A model generated the notes under the pieces. It did no database searches. It had not been told where the DNA came from and was given only the letters and a program-made list of their open reading frames with translations. This document shows, one piece after another, positions 24,774 through 33,849 of a stretch of DNA of 64,000 nucleotides (position 1 is its first letter; the number at the start of each line of letters is the position of its first letter). The DNA comes from CAYJAD01 sp964370015 (lineage in GTDB: Bacteria; Desulfobacterota; Desulfovibrionia; Desulfovibrionales; Desulfovibrionaceae): positions 3,211 through 67,210 of the forward strand of contig CAYJHD010000003.1 in assembly GCA_964370015.1 (NCBI GenBank), given 5' to 3'. The position numbers and the translations under genes are program-made.

Positions 24774-24961
24774 TAACAATCATATGACTAAGCATCTTTC
24801 TCATCTCGCTATTTTATCAAACCTTTACACACGCGCAAGCACCATACATACAAACGTAGCATAAAGCTAGGTGAGTGCTCAGTATTTCTTTGACAAGGGC
24901 TTAACTTTATAGTAACTTGGCTCTTCTCGCAACAAAGAAGGTATTTATTTTAGGAGCTTAT

Positions 24962-27256
24962 ATGGCATACCCCACCAATCTTCAGCAAATCGCTGCCACT
25001 TTGACACAGGCCAGTGGCCCCATTACAGTTTTACGTAAGGGTCAAAGCATGCACGTGCAACAAGGCGAGGCCATGTATGCTGGCGACACCGTACAAAGCG
25101 GTGGTCGTTCGGTGCAGCTTGTCTTTGCCGATGGCTCCAGTGCTCAGCTAAGCCCTAAATCCGAACTTGTCATTGACGAATTTGCCTTTGAAAGCACCAC
25201 CAATTCATCCTACATTTTACGCATGAATTCCGGCGCATTACGCGCCATTAGCGGCGAAGTTGTGGAGCAAAACCCCGATGCATTTAAGGTAATCACCCCC
25301 AAAGCCACCGTGGGCATACGCGGTACAGATTTTGTGGTGAAAGTGCACGAAGATGGCAGTGAAAACTTTGTGGTGCTCTCCTTGGATCAAGGCCATAATG
25401 TTCTCATAACCACCCACGATGGTGCTCAAATTTCCTTGGATGAAGAATATGAAGGCGCAAAAATTGGCGCCAATGATTCTGAACTTTCAGCACGTGTTTT
25501 TAGCCAAGAAGAAGTACAGCAAATCATCCAGCAAATCATGGCCATTTTAGGCGAAATTCATGCCGAAGAAGCCGAAGATGAGCGCACATATATTCTCTTG
25601 GATGGTGACACAGCACAAGCCATGGGCGATGTGGGCATGGCGCTTTTGGACAGCTCCATTGGTGCCGAGGGAGCTTTGGTGGTGGTAGGAACCATGCAAG
25701 GCGTGGGCCCCTCTAACAACCAAGATGTTTCCGTAAGCAGCGCAGACCGTGAAGGCGGCAATGAAGGCTCTCTCTTGGCTGTGGTTGTTTCCGGTTCCAA
25801 CTCTTATATGGGCGATAACATTACCCCGGCATCTGGCAACACCTATGACCTTGAGTCACAATCCATCAATATTTCAAACAATATTGTGGGTTCCAATGTG
25901 GTCATTTCTGGGGACTTGGAAGACATGTCCGCCGGCACTGTGGTGGCCGGAAATGACATCATAGCCGGCTTAGACATGTCCGATGGGCGCATTGTGGGCG
26001 ATGCCAACACCATGACCAATGGCGTATTCACCGGCGGCAATGACACCATTACCCTAAATAATAAAACCGGCGGTAACTCCATTTACGGCGATATAGCCAC
26101 CGTCAGCGGCGGCGAAATAACCTTTGGGCACGATTCCATTCACCTCACAGGCAGTTTTAGCAATTCCATCATCAGCGGAGATGGCGGCTCTGTGAACGCA
26201 AGTGCCGTTAAAACTTGGGGCAATGACGCCATAATCATTGACGGCAATATGACGGGCGCAAGCACCTCCATTTATGGTGATTCCACAACGCAAGGTGAGC
26301 ACGGCGGCAATGATGCCATCACCGTTGTGGGCAACGTAGCAGGCGGCTCCATTTATGGCGGTGGCGGTAATGACACCATCACCTTGGGCTCCCTCACCGA
26401 CGGCAATATTTTTGGCGGTATGGGGCAAGATTCCATTGTCATCAAAGGCAATGCCAAGGGCGATATATACGATGCCGATAGCGGCGTGGCCGATTCTGCC
26501 AGCGACATCGTCTCCATATGGGGAAGCTTGCAAGAAGGCAGCACTGTGACGTTGAGCGGTGGTGATAATGTTTTAGGTATTGGAAGAAACGTAGAAGCCG
26601 GTGCCACCATAGATGCAGGCAATGGCAATGATTATGTGCTTGTCAAAGGCAGTGTGGGCCAAAATGTTAGCATGGATCTTGGTGAAGGTAGCAACACCTT
26701 AAAACTTGAAGGATCTGTGGGCAGCGGTAGCACACTTACCACCGGTACTGGCAGCGACAATGTTCTCATTACCGGAGCTGTCATGGGCGGCGTCAGCGTA
26801 GACACCGGTGCTGGCGCAGATTCCATCACCCTTACGCAGCAAGTGGGCGTGGCGGGCCAAGATAAAGTGAGCATAAACAGCGGCGACGGCAATGACAACA
26901 TTACCATGCATAGTTTCTATGGCGCTGATATTAACAGCGGTGCTGGCAATGACAATATCAATCTTTTCTTGGCTGATGGTCAATATGGGACTAACCCAAC
27001 ATCCTACAGCACCATTGACACCGGAGAAGGCGCAGATACCATCAATATAACTGTCATTCCCGGAGATACCAATGAGCGTCATGTCACCATCCATGACTTT
27101 GATTGGGCCAATGACACTCTAAGGGTGGGCGGACAACTTGCCGATCAAAGCAAATTAGATCTCGATAACAATACCCTGACATTTGATGTATCTGTCATAC
27201 CTCCCAACGGTGGAGTAGCTGATAGCTATCAAGTTGTGATACACTTTACTTCTTAG
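24962..27256 (+). CDS. FecR-domain, Gly/Asp-repeat secreted protein 2 (RTX-like paralogue)
   Basis: The 764-residue paralogue of the preceding gene keeps the same order: FecR-like domain (residues 10-150, with VEQNPDAFKVITPKATVGIR), acidic linker, then an Asn/Gly/Asp repeat region to about 715 with GGGGNDTITL, GSGSDN- and GAGADSITL-type units, and a short C-terminal domain ending in VVIHFTS. The repeat region is about 120 residues longer than in protein 1, suggesting repeat expansion after duplication. The start ATG 24962 has AGGAG nine bases before; the frame opening at 24917 lacks one. A strong terminator follows, so the pair may form one unit. Confidence 0.75.
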   Translation: MAYPTNLQQIAATLTQASGPITVLRKGQSMHVQQGEAMYAGDTVQSGGRSVQLVFADGSSAQLSPKSELVIDEFAFESTTNSSYILRMNSGALRAISGEVVEQNPDAFKVITPKATVGIRGTDFVVKVHEDGSENFVVLSLDQGHNVLITTHDGAQISLDEEYEGAKIGANDSELSARVFSQEEVQQIIQQIMAILGEIHAEEAEDERTYILLDGDTAQAMGDVGMALLDSSIGAEGALVVVGTMQGVGPSNNQDVSVSSADREGGNEGSLLAVVVSGSNSYMGDNITPASGNTYDLESQSINISNNIVGSNVVISGDLEDMSAGTVVAGNDIIAGLDMSDGRIVGDANTMTNGVFTGGNDTITLNNKTGGNSIYGDIATVSGGEITFGHDSIHLTGSFSNSIISGDGGSVNASAVKTWGNDAIIIDGNMTGASTSIYGDSTTQGEHGGNDAITVVGNVAGGSIYGGGGNDTITLGSLTDGNIFGGMGQDSIVIKGNAKGDIYDADSGVADSASDIVSIWGSLQEGSTVTLSGGDNVLGIGRNVEAGATIDAGNGNDYVLVKGSVGQNVSMDLGEGSNTLKLEGSVGSGSTLTTGTGSDNVLITGAVMGGVSVDTGAGADSITLTQQVGVAGQDKVSINSGDGNDNITMHSFYGADINSGAGNDNINLFLADGQYGTNPTSYSTIDTGEGADTINITVIPGDTNERHVTIHDFDWANDTLRVGGQLADQSKLDLDNNTLTFDVSVIPPNGGVADSYQVVIHFTS

Positions 27257-27281
27257 CCACAAAAATCAGTCATACATATAC

Positions 27282-27320
27282 AAAATCCCTTCGAGTCGTG
27301 AAGATTCGAAGGGATTTTTT
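27282..27320. terminator. Terminator between the FecR-type gene pair and fliW
   Basis: AAAATCCCTTCGA (27282-27294) pairs with TCGAAGGGATTTT (27306-27318), then T to 27320. The A-run on the left lets it act for the leftward flagellar operon too. Confidence 0.92.
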
Positions 27321-27384
27321 GTCATTTCAAAAATCATTGCGGCCTAGGAAAAATTTTCTTAGCCCATACTAGCTTAACGGCCTG

Positions 27385-27876
27385 CTAGGCCTTTTCTGTT
27401 ATTTCGCGCTCGCTACCATCTTTTTGCACTTCTTTCCCTTGATGGATAAGATATTGTGCCACGGCAGTGCTATCGGCTTGAGGAATTTGTAAGCCCACGC
27501 GCTTTTCATGATTCACCAAGATGGGCCCCACAAGATTGAGGCTGGTTTCCTCGGGCTTGCCTTCGGGAATGGATACGGTGACCAACACGGCAACTTCCTC
27601 CGTGCCCTTAAGGCGCAGGAGTTTTTGCTCTGCATCGCCCACTTTGACCTTATAATCTTGCAAAAAGGTGTAAGGATCTGCCACCAACAAGCCCACATCG
27701 GCTTTATCCATGCTTTGCAGCACAAGAAAAGGCGTTTCGGGGCGTATTTGCAGTAAGATAAATTCATGTAAACCCTCAAAGCCTGCAAGACCGCGAGGGA
27801 AATAGAGTACTTTATCTGTGTCCACAGTGCGCACACCAAGACGGGTTTGTATTTCTACTTCGTTTTTTCTTGCCAT
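27385..27876 (-). CDS. fliW: Flagellar assembly factor FliW
   Basis: FliW binds flagellin and, when flagellin is exported, binds CsrA and relieves its block on flagellin translation. The 163-residue protein has the family core: YFPRGLAGFEGLHEFILL near residue 25, PFLVLQSMDKADVGLLVADP near 48, LLRLKGTEEVAVLVTVSIPEG near 86 and NLVGPILVNHEKRVGLQ near 113. Its start overlaps the csrA end by 22 bases, so the antagonist pair is made together. It is the last gene of the leftward flagellar operon. Confidence 0.95.
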   Translation of the reverse strand: MARKNEVEIQTRLGVRTVDTDKVLYFPRGLAGFEGLHEFILLQIRPETPFLVLQSMDKADVGLLVADPYTFLQDYKVKVGDAEQKLLRLKGTEEVAVLVTVSIPEGKPEETSLNLVGPILVNHEKRVGLQIPQADSTAVAQYLIHQGKEVQKDGSEREITEKA

Positions 27877-28091
27877 AAGCTTGTCACCAATAAAAGATCT
27901 TCAGTACGGGTTTCGAGGGCGAGACGGTTTTCTTCCGTTACACGTAGGTACACTTCTTCTCTATAAACAGTCATATCATCGGGCACGTCAATGCCGAGCT
28001 TCACTTGCTTTCCTTGCAAGCTTAGCACTTTAATGCGTATGTTTTCCCCTATATAAATACTTTCATTGGGGCGACGTGTGAGTATAAGCAT
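27855..28091 (-). CDS. csrA: Translational regulator CsrA
   Basis: CsrA is an RNA-binding dimer that recognises GGA motifs over ribosome sites. The 78-residue protein begins MLILTRRPNESIYIG and carries the conserved VKLGIDVPDDMTVYREEVY with the RNA-contact Arg; the length is slightly above the common 61-75 because of an extended C-terminal tail. It sits between flgL and fliW, the arrangement in which CsrA represses flagellin. No ribosome site is obvious, and AAGGA lies rather far upstream, so expression may depend on coupling. GGA motifs in the flgI leader may be self-operon targets. Confidence 0.96.
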   Translation of the reverse strand: MLILTRRPNESIYIGENIRIKVLSLQGKQVKLGIDVPDDMTVYREEVYLRVTEENRLALETRTEDLLLVTSLWQEKTK

Positions 28092-28121
28092 AATAGATCA
28101 GCTCTACATCCTTAAGTTACA

Positions 28122-29960
28122 TTAGATATATTTAGTTAAATTTGTTTGCAATATCATGGAGGATGACTTGAGCACCGTGGAATAGGCTAACTCATCCTTG
28201 GCCAATTGATTCAAAAGCTCTGTTAAATCGATATCTTCCGTATAGCTCAAGCGAGATTGTTGGTCTAACTTCTCAGATTCTAACATACTATCTGCCAAAT
28301 CCAAACGATTTTCTAAACCACCCACGCGGGCCGCTTGGGTAAGCATGTGCTCTTGAGCGGCGGTAATGGTGACCAAGGCTTCGCTTATGCCTGCGGTTTC
28401 ATTATTCTCACTAAAAGCTATGAGCTGGCCCACGGCTTCAAATATATTGGGCCCGTCCACCACTTGACCATTGTACATGCCGCCAAAAATATCCTTACCC
28501 ACTTGGTTCACGGGGATATGCGTATTTTGCATAACTTCATAGCCAAGCTCGGCGCGGTCTGGGTGAATGGTCATTTGAGTGCCGGCTGTCATGGCTCCAG
28601 TACTACCATCGGTGGCACTCAGCTCTAAAAATCCACCGGGCACCGTCAAAGTTGCAGAACCCACGGCAGGGTCGGGCACTTGCGCCACGGAATTAATCCA
28701 AGACTTGCCACCATCCACACTATAGGAATAATTCACATTGGAACCGGGCACATTTAAATCCACATCTTCATTCAAGCGCACCACGGTATTTTGTGAAAAA
28801 ATACCCTGCGCATTGAGCATAATATCTTCGGAACCATTAAGCATGTCCACACGGCGCGGCTGAATATCCACACTAAAGTCGGCCGGTAAATTTCCATCAA
28901 GGCTATTTTCGGTATTAAGCTCTATGAAGCCGGCCTCACCAAGGGAATTGGTGAAGGGAATTTGCATGGTCTTGGTCACGGGATTGGGCACATCCACCGT
29001 GGCATTGGTCCACGTGGTGCCACCATCATTGCTGTAGCGATAGGCAACTTCCGAACCTTCATCATGCAAATCAGCAGGAGCGGTAAATTCCATCAGAATA
29101 TTTTCACTCACATTGGCGTGCACTTCGGTGCTCAAACCGGAAATGCCATTTTGCACGGCACCATAAGCACTGGCGTCACTGTCATCACCATTATAAATGG
29201 CGGTGGGGTAGAGCATTAAGAAAGTGCCGTCCTTGGTGTCCACACTTGTTTCGGTGTCATGGTTAGTGGCGCCGGTGATTTGCGTGCCGGGACGCATATT
29301 CACCTGCACACCATTGACGCTAAGCTGTGTTTCACCTGCAGGCAATGTGCCTTCGGTCCACGTTTGTCCGCCGTCCTTTGTCCACTGATATCTCAGATCA
29401 TTGGCACCGCCCACTTCGCCCGTGTCCAAAAAGCGAATGGACATGGAAGCATCGGCCTTACCGGTGACGGTGGTGCCTGTGGTGTCAAAATTTTCGTCGT
29501 AGGTGTGTACGCCCATGCCTTCTTCAAAGGCCGTTTCACCGTAATTATGCCCGCCAAAAATGGAATTGTTTTCAAACTCCACATTGGATAAATTGAGCAA
29601 TTGACCAAAAAGCTGTTCAATTTGTATGGCAATTTGCTTTCTATTTTCCGGAGACATGCTCTCGGTGGAGGCTTGTTCTGCCAAAACCTTAATGTCTGCC
29701 AAGGTGGTACTTACGCTTTGCAAGGTGGCGTCGGTGAGCTCGAGCCAGCCGCGTGCCGTATCCAAATTGCGTTGGTATTGGTCTGTGGAGGCAATTTCTG
29801 CACGAGAGTTCAGCACCAAGGCTATGCCAGCTGGATCGTCGGAGGGCTTATTGATTTTCTTTTGCGTACCGCCCTGAATGTTGGTCTCCATGTAATTGGC
29901 CAAACTTGTCTGCATATGCTTCATGTTTGTATCATAAATCATGGTGTTACTAATACGCAT
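28122..29960 (-). CDS. flgL: Flagellar hook-filament junction protein FlgL, enlarged
   Basis: FlgL (HAP3) joins hook to filament. The N-terminus (MRISNTMIYDTNMKHMQTS, then KKINKPSDDPAGIA) and the C-terminal helices (about residues 500-612) are typical of the flagellin/FlgL family. At 612 residues it is about twice the enterobacterial length. The extra middle holds three modules starting with an aromatic strand and DGG-x-TW: near residues 193, 308 and 415 (for example YRYSNDGGTTW). The modules look like small beta domains exposed on the junction. AGGAGG precedes the ATG; flgK ends eight bases upstream. Confidence 0.92.
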   Translation of the reverse strand: MRISNTMIYDTNMKHMQTSLANYMETNIQGGTQKKINKPSDDPAGIALVLNSRAEIASTDQYQRNLDTARGWLELTDATLQSVSTTLADIKVLAEQASTESMSPENRKQIAIQIEQLFGQLLNLSNVEFENNSIFGGHNYGETAFEEGMGVHTYDENFDTTGTTVTGKADASMSIRFLDTGEVGGANDLRYQWTKDGGQTWTEGTLPAGETQLSVNGVQVNMRPGTQITGATNHDTETSVDTKDGTFLMLYPTAIYNGDDSDASAYGAVQNGISGLSTEVHANVSENILMEFTAPADLHDEGSEVAYRYSNDGGTTWTNATVDVPNPVTKTMQIPFTNSLGEAGFIELNTENSLDGNLPADFSVDIQPRRVDMLNGSEDIMLNAQGIFSQNTVVRLNEDVDLNVPGSNVNYSYSVDGGKSWINSVAQVPDPAVGSATLTVPGGFLELSATDGSTGAMTAGTQMTIHPDRAELGYEVMQNTHIPVNQVGKDIFGGMYNGQVVDGPNIFEAVGQLIAFSENNETAGISEALVTITAAQEHMLTQAARVGGLENRLDLADSMLESEKLDQQSRLSYTEDIDLTELLNQLAKDELAYSTVLKSSSMILQTNLTKYI

Positions 29961-29968
29961 AAGGCCTC

Positions 29969-32086
29969 CTACTGCTTAAGACCAAGCAAGGTTTCCAGCA
30001 TTTGATCCGCTGTGGTAATGAGCTTGGCTGCCGCTGTATACGCATGCTGATACTTAATGAGGTTTGCCATTTCTTCATCAAGATTAACACCGGACACGGC
30101 TTGCTGCTGATTGCTTAAATCGTTGGCCAAGGCTTCGTTATACTCGGCATTGGTTTGCGCGGTACGCGAATCAGCACCCACACGAGAAACCAAAGAGCTA
30201 TACCCTTCCACAATGCTTTGCGAGTTGGAAGTCCGCCAAGGGGTGCTAATATCAACCTTTTTCACGAGCAGGTCGCCCACGGCATTGGCAAGGGTGTTAT
30301 CCGCTTCTAAAATTTGATTATCACCATTGACATAACCGGCATTGATTTGCCCCAAATTGGTGGCAATATTTTCATTGACGGCTATGTTGCTGGCATCGTT
30401 GCCCTTAAAGAAGGTATTAATGCCAAGGGTTGCCAAAACGCCCGTGGTGTCTTGCCCAATGGCAAAATCTAAAGTGGGGTCGGTGCTTTCAATGCTCAGC
30501 TTATTGTCATGAATGGCTGCATGCAAATTACCGCCAAAACCGGAATTAATGGCATCGCGCAAATCTTCAAGGCTATGCACGGCAGGATCAAAATCCTGTA
30601 CACCGTCGGTGGCAGGGTCCATATCTAGCTGCATGCTTTCCATGTGGTCACCGGATTCATTGTAAAAATGAATCTTCATATTGCCTTCGGTTAAGCGATC
30701 ATAAAAAGCTGCACCGCTTTGAGGCGTGCCCAAGGGCACATCGGTAAATTCCACATACTCAGAGCCATTGTACTCATGGGTAAAATTAGGATTGGCACCT
30801 TGGCTGTGAATGCGGTTCACTTCCCAAATGAGGGCTTCGGCCACGGCATTCATTTCATCTTCATAACGACCGATATGGTCATCGCGCACGGCAAAATGTG
30901 CCGTGAGGGAACCGCCACTTAGGCGTTGTTCATTGGTGGTGCCGTCAAAATAACTTTGTGGTGTCATGTTAACGGGGCCACGTGTGGGCTCAACCCAATA
31001 TAAACCACTTTTGGGCGTAATGTTAAAACGATCACCGGCGGTAAAGTTTTCCGTATCGGAAAAAGAAATCTTCACATCATGGGCTTGTACGGGATCCACC
31101 ACGCCGTCGCCGTCATCATCGGTGACGCTAAAAACTTTTTCTGTGCCGTCGGGGTTTTTCAGCCATGTTTGACCACCGTCCAAGGATACACGATAGGTAG
31201 GATTGTTGGGATCGCCCACGGCGCCGGCATTGCCGCCGGTCAACATTTCCACGGTGTATTCAAAGGAGTCGGAACCATCAAAAATAAGCTCGCCCTCATA
31301 ATCAGAGTTGGGAATCAAATCATTTTCGGCGCGCGGCCCAAGGAATTGAAATTCAGAAGTGACATCACCTTGCACCAAGGGCATACCGTTGGTGGTACGC
31401 ACCACAAATTCATCGTCGTGGGTATATTCGGTTTTGATGTCAATATAGGTGGCAAGCTCGCGCACAGCCAAATCACGCTTATTGAGTAAATCGTTAGGGT
31501 TACTTACGCCATCGATGGTATTGGCAGTGATTTGCTTATTCAGATCGGCAATGCTTTCCACAAGCTCATTGACGCGCTCCACGTCCACCTCGATGTTCAA
31601 ATCCATCTGCTCACGAATTTGATCAAGGTCATCCATGGTATCATTCATGAGCAAGCCAAGGTTTTGGGACAAAGTCACCAAGTTTTGGCGTGTGGCGTCA
31701 TCGTCGGGGCGCAGGGCAAGGTCTTCCCAAGCTTTAAAGAAAGCCGACAAAGAATCGTTGATACCGGTGCGGTTGGACTCGTTAAAAATGCTTTCCACAG
31801 AGCTTAGAGTATTTTCTTGCTCCGCCCAGCGCGCGGCTTCGGAAGACTTATCAAGGAAGGAAACTTCCACAAATTGGTCAAAGCGACGCAACACCTGCAC
31901 GGCATTGACGCCCATGCCCAAGGCACCGGGATTGTACGTTAAAGAAAAAGCATCTTCCAACTGTACATATTGACGAGCATAGCCCGGGGTATCCACGTTG
32001 GCAATGTTATTACCGGTGGTGGCTATGGTGGCTTGCTGGGCGTTAAGCGCGGACTGGCCTATATTAAATAAAGCACCAATACTCAT
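29969..32086 (-). CDS. flgK: Flagellar hook-associated protein 1 FlgK, enlarged
   Basis: FlgK (HAP1) is the first junction protein on the hook. The 705-residue protein has the rod/hook N-terminal pattern (ALFNIGQSALNAQQ, NNIANVDTPGYARQYV) and the C-terminal helix with NLIKYQHAYTAAAKLI. A D2/D3-like middle includes one YRVSLDGGQTW module near residue 302, the same motif found three times in FlgL, followed by DDDGDGVVDPV, an Asp-rich loop that may bind calcium. The start overlaps the flgN stop by one base (TAATG), so the secretion chaperone and its cargo are coupled. Confidence 0.94.
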   Translation of the reverse strand: MSIGALFNIGQSALNAQQATIATTGNNIANVDTPGYARQYVQLEDAFSLTYNPGALGMGVNAVQVLRRFDQFVEVSFLDKSSEAARWAEQENTLSSVESIFNESNRTGINDSLSAFFKAWEDLALRPDDDATRQNLVTLSQNLGLLMNDTMDDLDQIREQMDLNIEVDVERVNELVESIADLNKQITANTIDGVSNPNDLLNKRDLAVRELATYIDIKTEYTHDDEFVVRTTNGMPLVQGDVTSEFQFLGPRAENDLIPNSDYEGELIFDGSDSFEYTVEMLTGGNAGAVGDPNNPTYRVSLDGGQTWLKNPDGTEKVFSVTDDDGDGVVDPVQAHDVKISFSDTENFTAGDRFNITPKSGLYWVEPTRGPVNMTPQSYFDGTTNEQRLSGGSLTAHFAVRDDHIGRYEDEMNAVAEALIWEVNRIHSQGANPNFTHEYNGSEYVEFTDVPLGTPQSGAAFYDRLTEGNMKIHFYNESGDHMESMQLDMDPATDGVQDFDPAVHSLEDLRDAINSGFGGNLHAAIHDNKLSIESTDPTLDFAIGQDTTGVLATLGINTFFKGNDASNIAVNENIATNLGQINAGYVNGDNQILEADNTLANAVGDLLVKKVDISTPWRTSNSQSIVEGYSSLVSRVGADSRTAQTNAEYNEALANDLSNQQQAVSGVNLDEEMANLIKYQHAYTAAAKLITTADQMLETLLGLKQ

Positions 32087-32550
32087 TATAGCCTCCCGGA
32101 GATAAGTGCCGCTTGCGGTCTTTGCTTACCCATGTAGCCACGTCTGCCATAGGTCATGCCGTGCTTTGGGGTAAGTTGCGAATGCAAAGAATGCATGACG
32201 CGCTGGCTTTGATCGAGTAGAGCCAAAGAAAGCTGTGCATTGCGCGAAGCAAGTCGAGCTGCCTTTTGCTCATGGGCATCCATGTCATCAAAAAGTGCCA
32301 TTAAATTGCGGCCTTGCTCCTCTGGCAAGAGGGTAACGTACACCTTAAGTCTGCCGCCATCCAACATGGTTTGCACACCAATTTTTTCCACAGCCAATTG
32401 GCGAATGAGCTCTTGAATGGACATTTCCAAGGCAACCACTTCTTGTGTTTCGCGATTACGCAAGAGTACATATTCTTCTTCCAGCAAATCCACCAAAAGG
32501 TGCATGGCTTGCTTTTGTCTTTGTAATGCTTCGTATATGCGATGGTACAT
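32086..32550 (-). CDS. flgN: FlgN-family flagellar export chaperone
   Basis: FlgN escorts FlgK and FlgL to the export gate. The 154-residue protein is nearly all helix with heptad-like Leu/Gln spacing (residues 1-110), ending in a basic tail (GRRGYMGKQRPQ). Sequence is weakly conserved in this family, so the call rests on helical make-up, length and its position directly before flgK with a one-base overlap. A sigma-54-like promoter lies about 80-100 bases upstream, in the gap after flgJ. Confidence 0.82.
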   Translation of the reverse strand: MYHRIYEALQRQKQAMHLLVDLLEEEYVLLRNRETQEVVALEMSIQELIRQLAVEKIGVQTMLDGGRLKVYVTLLPEEQGRNLMALFDDMDAHEQKAARLASRNAQLSLALLDQSQRVMHSLHSQLTPKHGMTYGRRGYMGKQRPQAALISGRL

Positions 32551-32639
32551 GGTGGCTTCCTTTGACGAAATGTGATCTCACCGCCTTGGCGGCTGAGCAG
32601 GGAAAATTCTACCCTACTTCCTCATGGTATGGTCTTTGT

Positions 32640-32655
32640 TGCAAAATTAATGCCG
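32640..32655 (-). promoter_or_regulatory. Sigma-54-like promoter upstream of flgN
   Basis: On the minus strand CGGCAT-N6-TTGCA keeps GG and GC 12 bases apart. Predicted start near 32629, about 80 bases before flgN. It lies in the only sizeable gap inside the flagellar operon. Confidence 0.6.
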
Positions 32656-32682
32656 AAAGATGCATACCATATGCTTTACCCA

Positions 32683-33849
32683 TTAACTTTGCCTTTTTAC
32701 AGTGTTAGGATCTATGGGGGTAAAACCCACAGGAGTAACGGGGTTAAGGCTGGCCGATGGGTTGTTTACCGGGGTTAACGGTAGGGGAGACGCCACCGGA
32801 TTGGCTACGCTTTCCTGAGCCTTACGTAAGGCCTCTTGCACAGCATTACTGGCTTGCTGGCTGGGGCTGGCTTGTTGCCATGCGCCCGCTTGCGGCTGTG
32901 CTAAAAAGGGATTGGCCCCTGCGCTTTGTTGCAGGGCGGCCTTAGCCATGAGGTCTTTCATATGACTTTCTGCATCACCTTGGCGCTCATTCTTGGGCAC
33001 ATTGGTGGTGTAGGTGGTGCGTAGCACTTGGGGCGCGGCTTGCGTTGGGGGAAGCACGCCGTTGGCCGGAGGTGCGCTACCCACAATTTGCTGCACTTGT
33101 TGCGCCCTTTGCGGCCCTGTGAGAGTGCCGGTACTAGCCCCTTGCTTGGCTTGCAAACCTGCTAAAAAATGTTGCACCGCCGCGCTATTTTGGCCTGCAT
33201 TGGACGGATCCACTGCGCCTGGCACAATTGCTGTTGGCGTGGAAGGCGAAGCGGACGCACTCTGGGCTGTGGCCGCGCCACTTTGCGGGCTCACGTCTTC
33301 ATACAAAGAAGCAAACTTTTGCGCAGAAGCATTTTTACTTTCAGCCACAGGCGTCGCGCTCTTGGGTTCATCCAAGGCCCCTTCATGCCCAGTGAGAGAA
33401 GCCACATGGGCGGCTGTTCCTGCAGGAACCATGGGCGCCACTTGAATTTCAAAACCCTTGGCATTGGCGGTGGCATGAGCTGTGGTCTTACTGACGTTGA
33501 ACAGATTTTCCGAAAGCTGCTCATACATCATATCAGCAAGGCCAATACCGCCACCTTGCGACATTTTCTTGGAAAATTCTTGGTCATACATGCTTTGCCA
33601 AAATTTTTCTTCCTTACCCACAAGAGGATTTTCTTGGGGTAGGGTGGCGCGCATTTGTTGCCACATTTTCTGGATGAAAATGGATTCAAAGTTTTCGCAA
33701 GTGTCGCGCAGCTTGGCGGCCTTTTCCGCATCATTGAGCTTGGTTTGCCCAAGACCCTTGATTTCGTTCTGGGCCATTTCCATTTTTTGCGTCTGCAATT
33801 GCGTCGCAGAATGGGCAGGATTTGTCAGCATATTAATGGGAGTTGACAT
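32683..33849 (-). CDS. flgJ: FlgJ-type rod-binding protein without muramidase domain
   Basis: The N-terminal 120 residues are the rod-binding domain of FlgJ: AAKLRDTCENFESIFIQKMWQQMR near residue 45 and FWQSMYDQEFSKKMSQGGGIGLADMMYEQL near 83. In enterobacteria FlgJ also has a C-terminal glucosaminidase that opens the cell wall for the rod. Here the remaining 260 residues are Ala/Pro/Gln/Ser-rich, of low complexity and without catalytic motifs, so another enzyme must cut the wall. Its start overlaps the flgI stop (TAATG). The low-complexity tail is unusual in length. Confidence 0.85.
   Translation of the reverse strand: MSTPINMLTNPAHSATQLQTQKMEMAQNEIKGLGQTKLNDAEKAAKLRDTCENFESIFIQKMWQQMRATLPQENPLVGKEEKFWQSMYDQEFSKKMSQGGGIGLADMMYEQLSENLFNVSKTTAHATANAKGFEIQVAPMVPAGTAAHVASLTGHEGALDEPKSATPVAESKNASAQKFASLYEDVSPQSGAATAQSASASPSTPTAIVPGAVDPSNAGQNSAAVQHFLAGLQAKQGASTGTLTGPQRAQQVQQIVGSAPPANGVLPPTQAAPQVLRTTYTTNVPKNERQGDAESHMKDLMAKAALQQSAGANPFLAQPQAGAWQQASPSQQASNAVQEALRKAQESVANPVASPLPLTPVNNPSASLNPVTPVGFTPIDPNTVKRQS

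Noticed and set aside
24890..24915. TTGACA before the second FecR-domain gene as a sigma-70 promoter
   Set aside because: The nearest -10-like words (TATAGT, TAGTAA) give spacers of only 12-14 bases.
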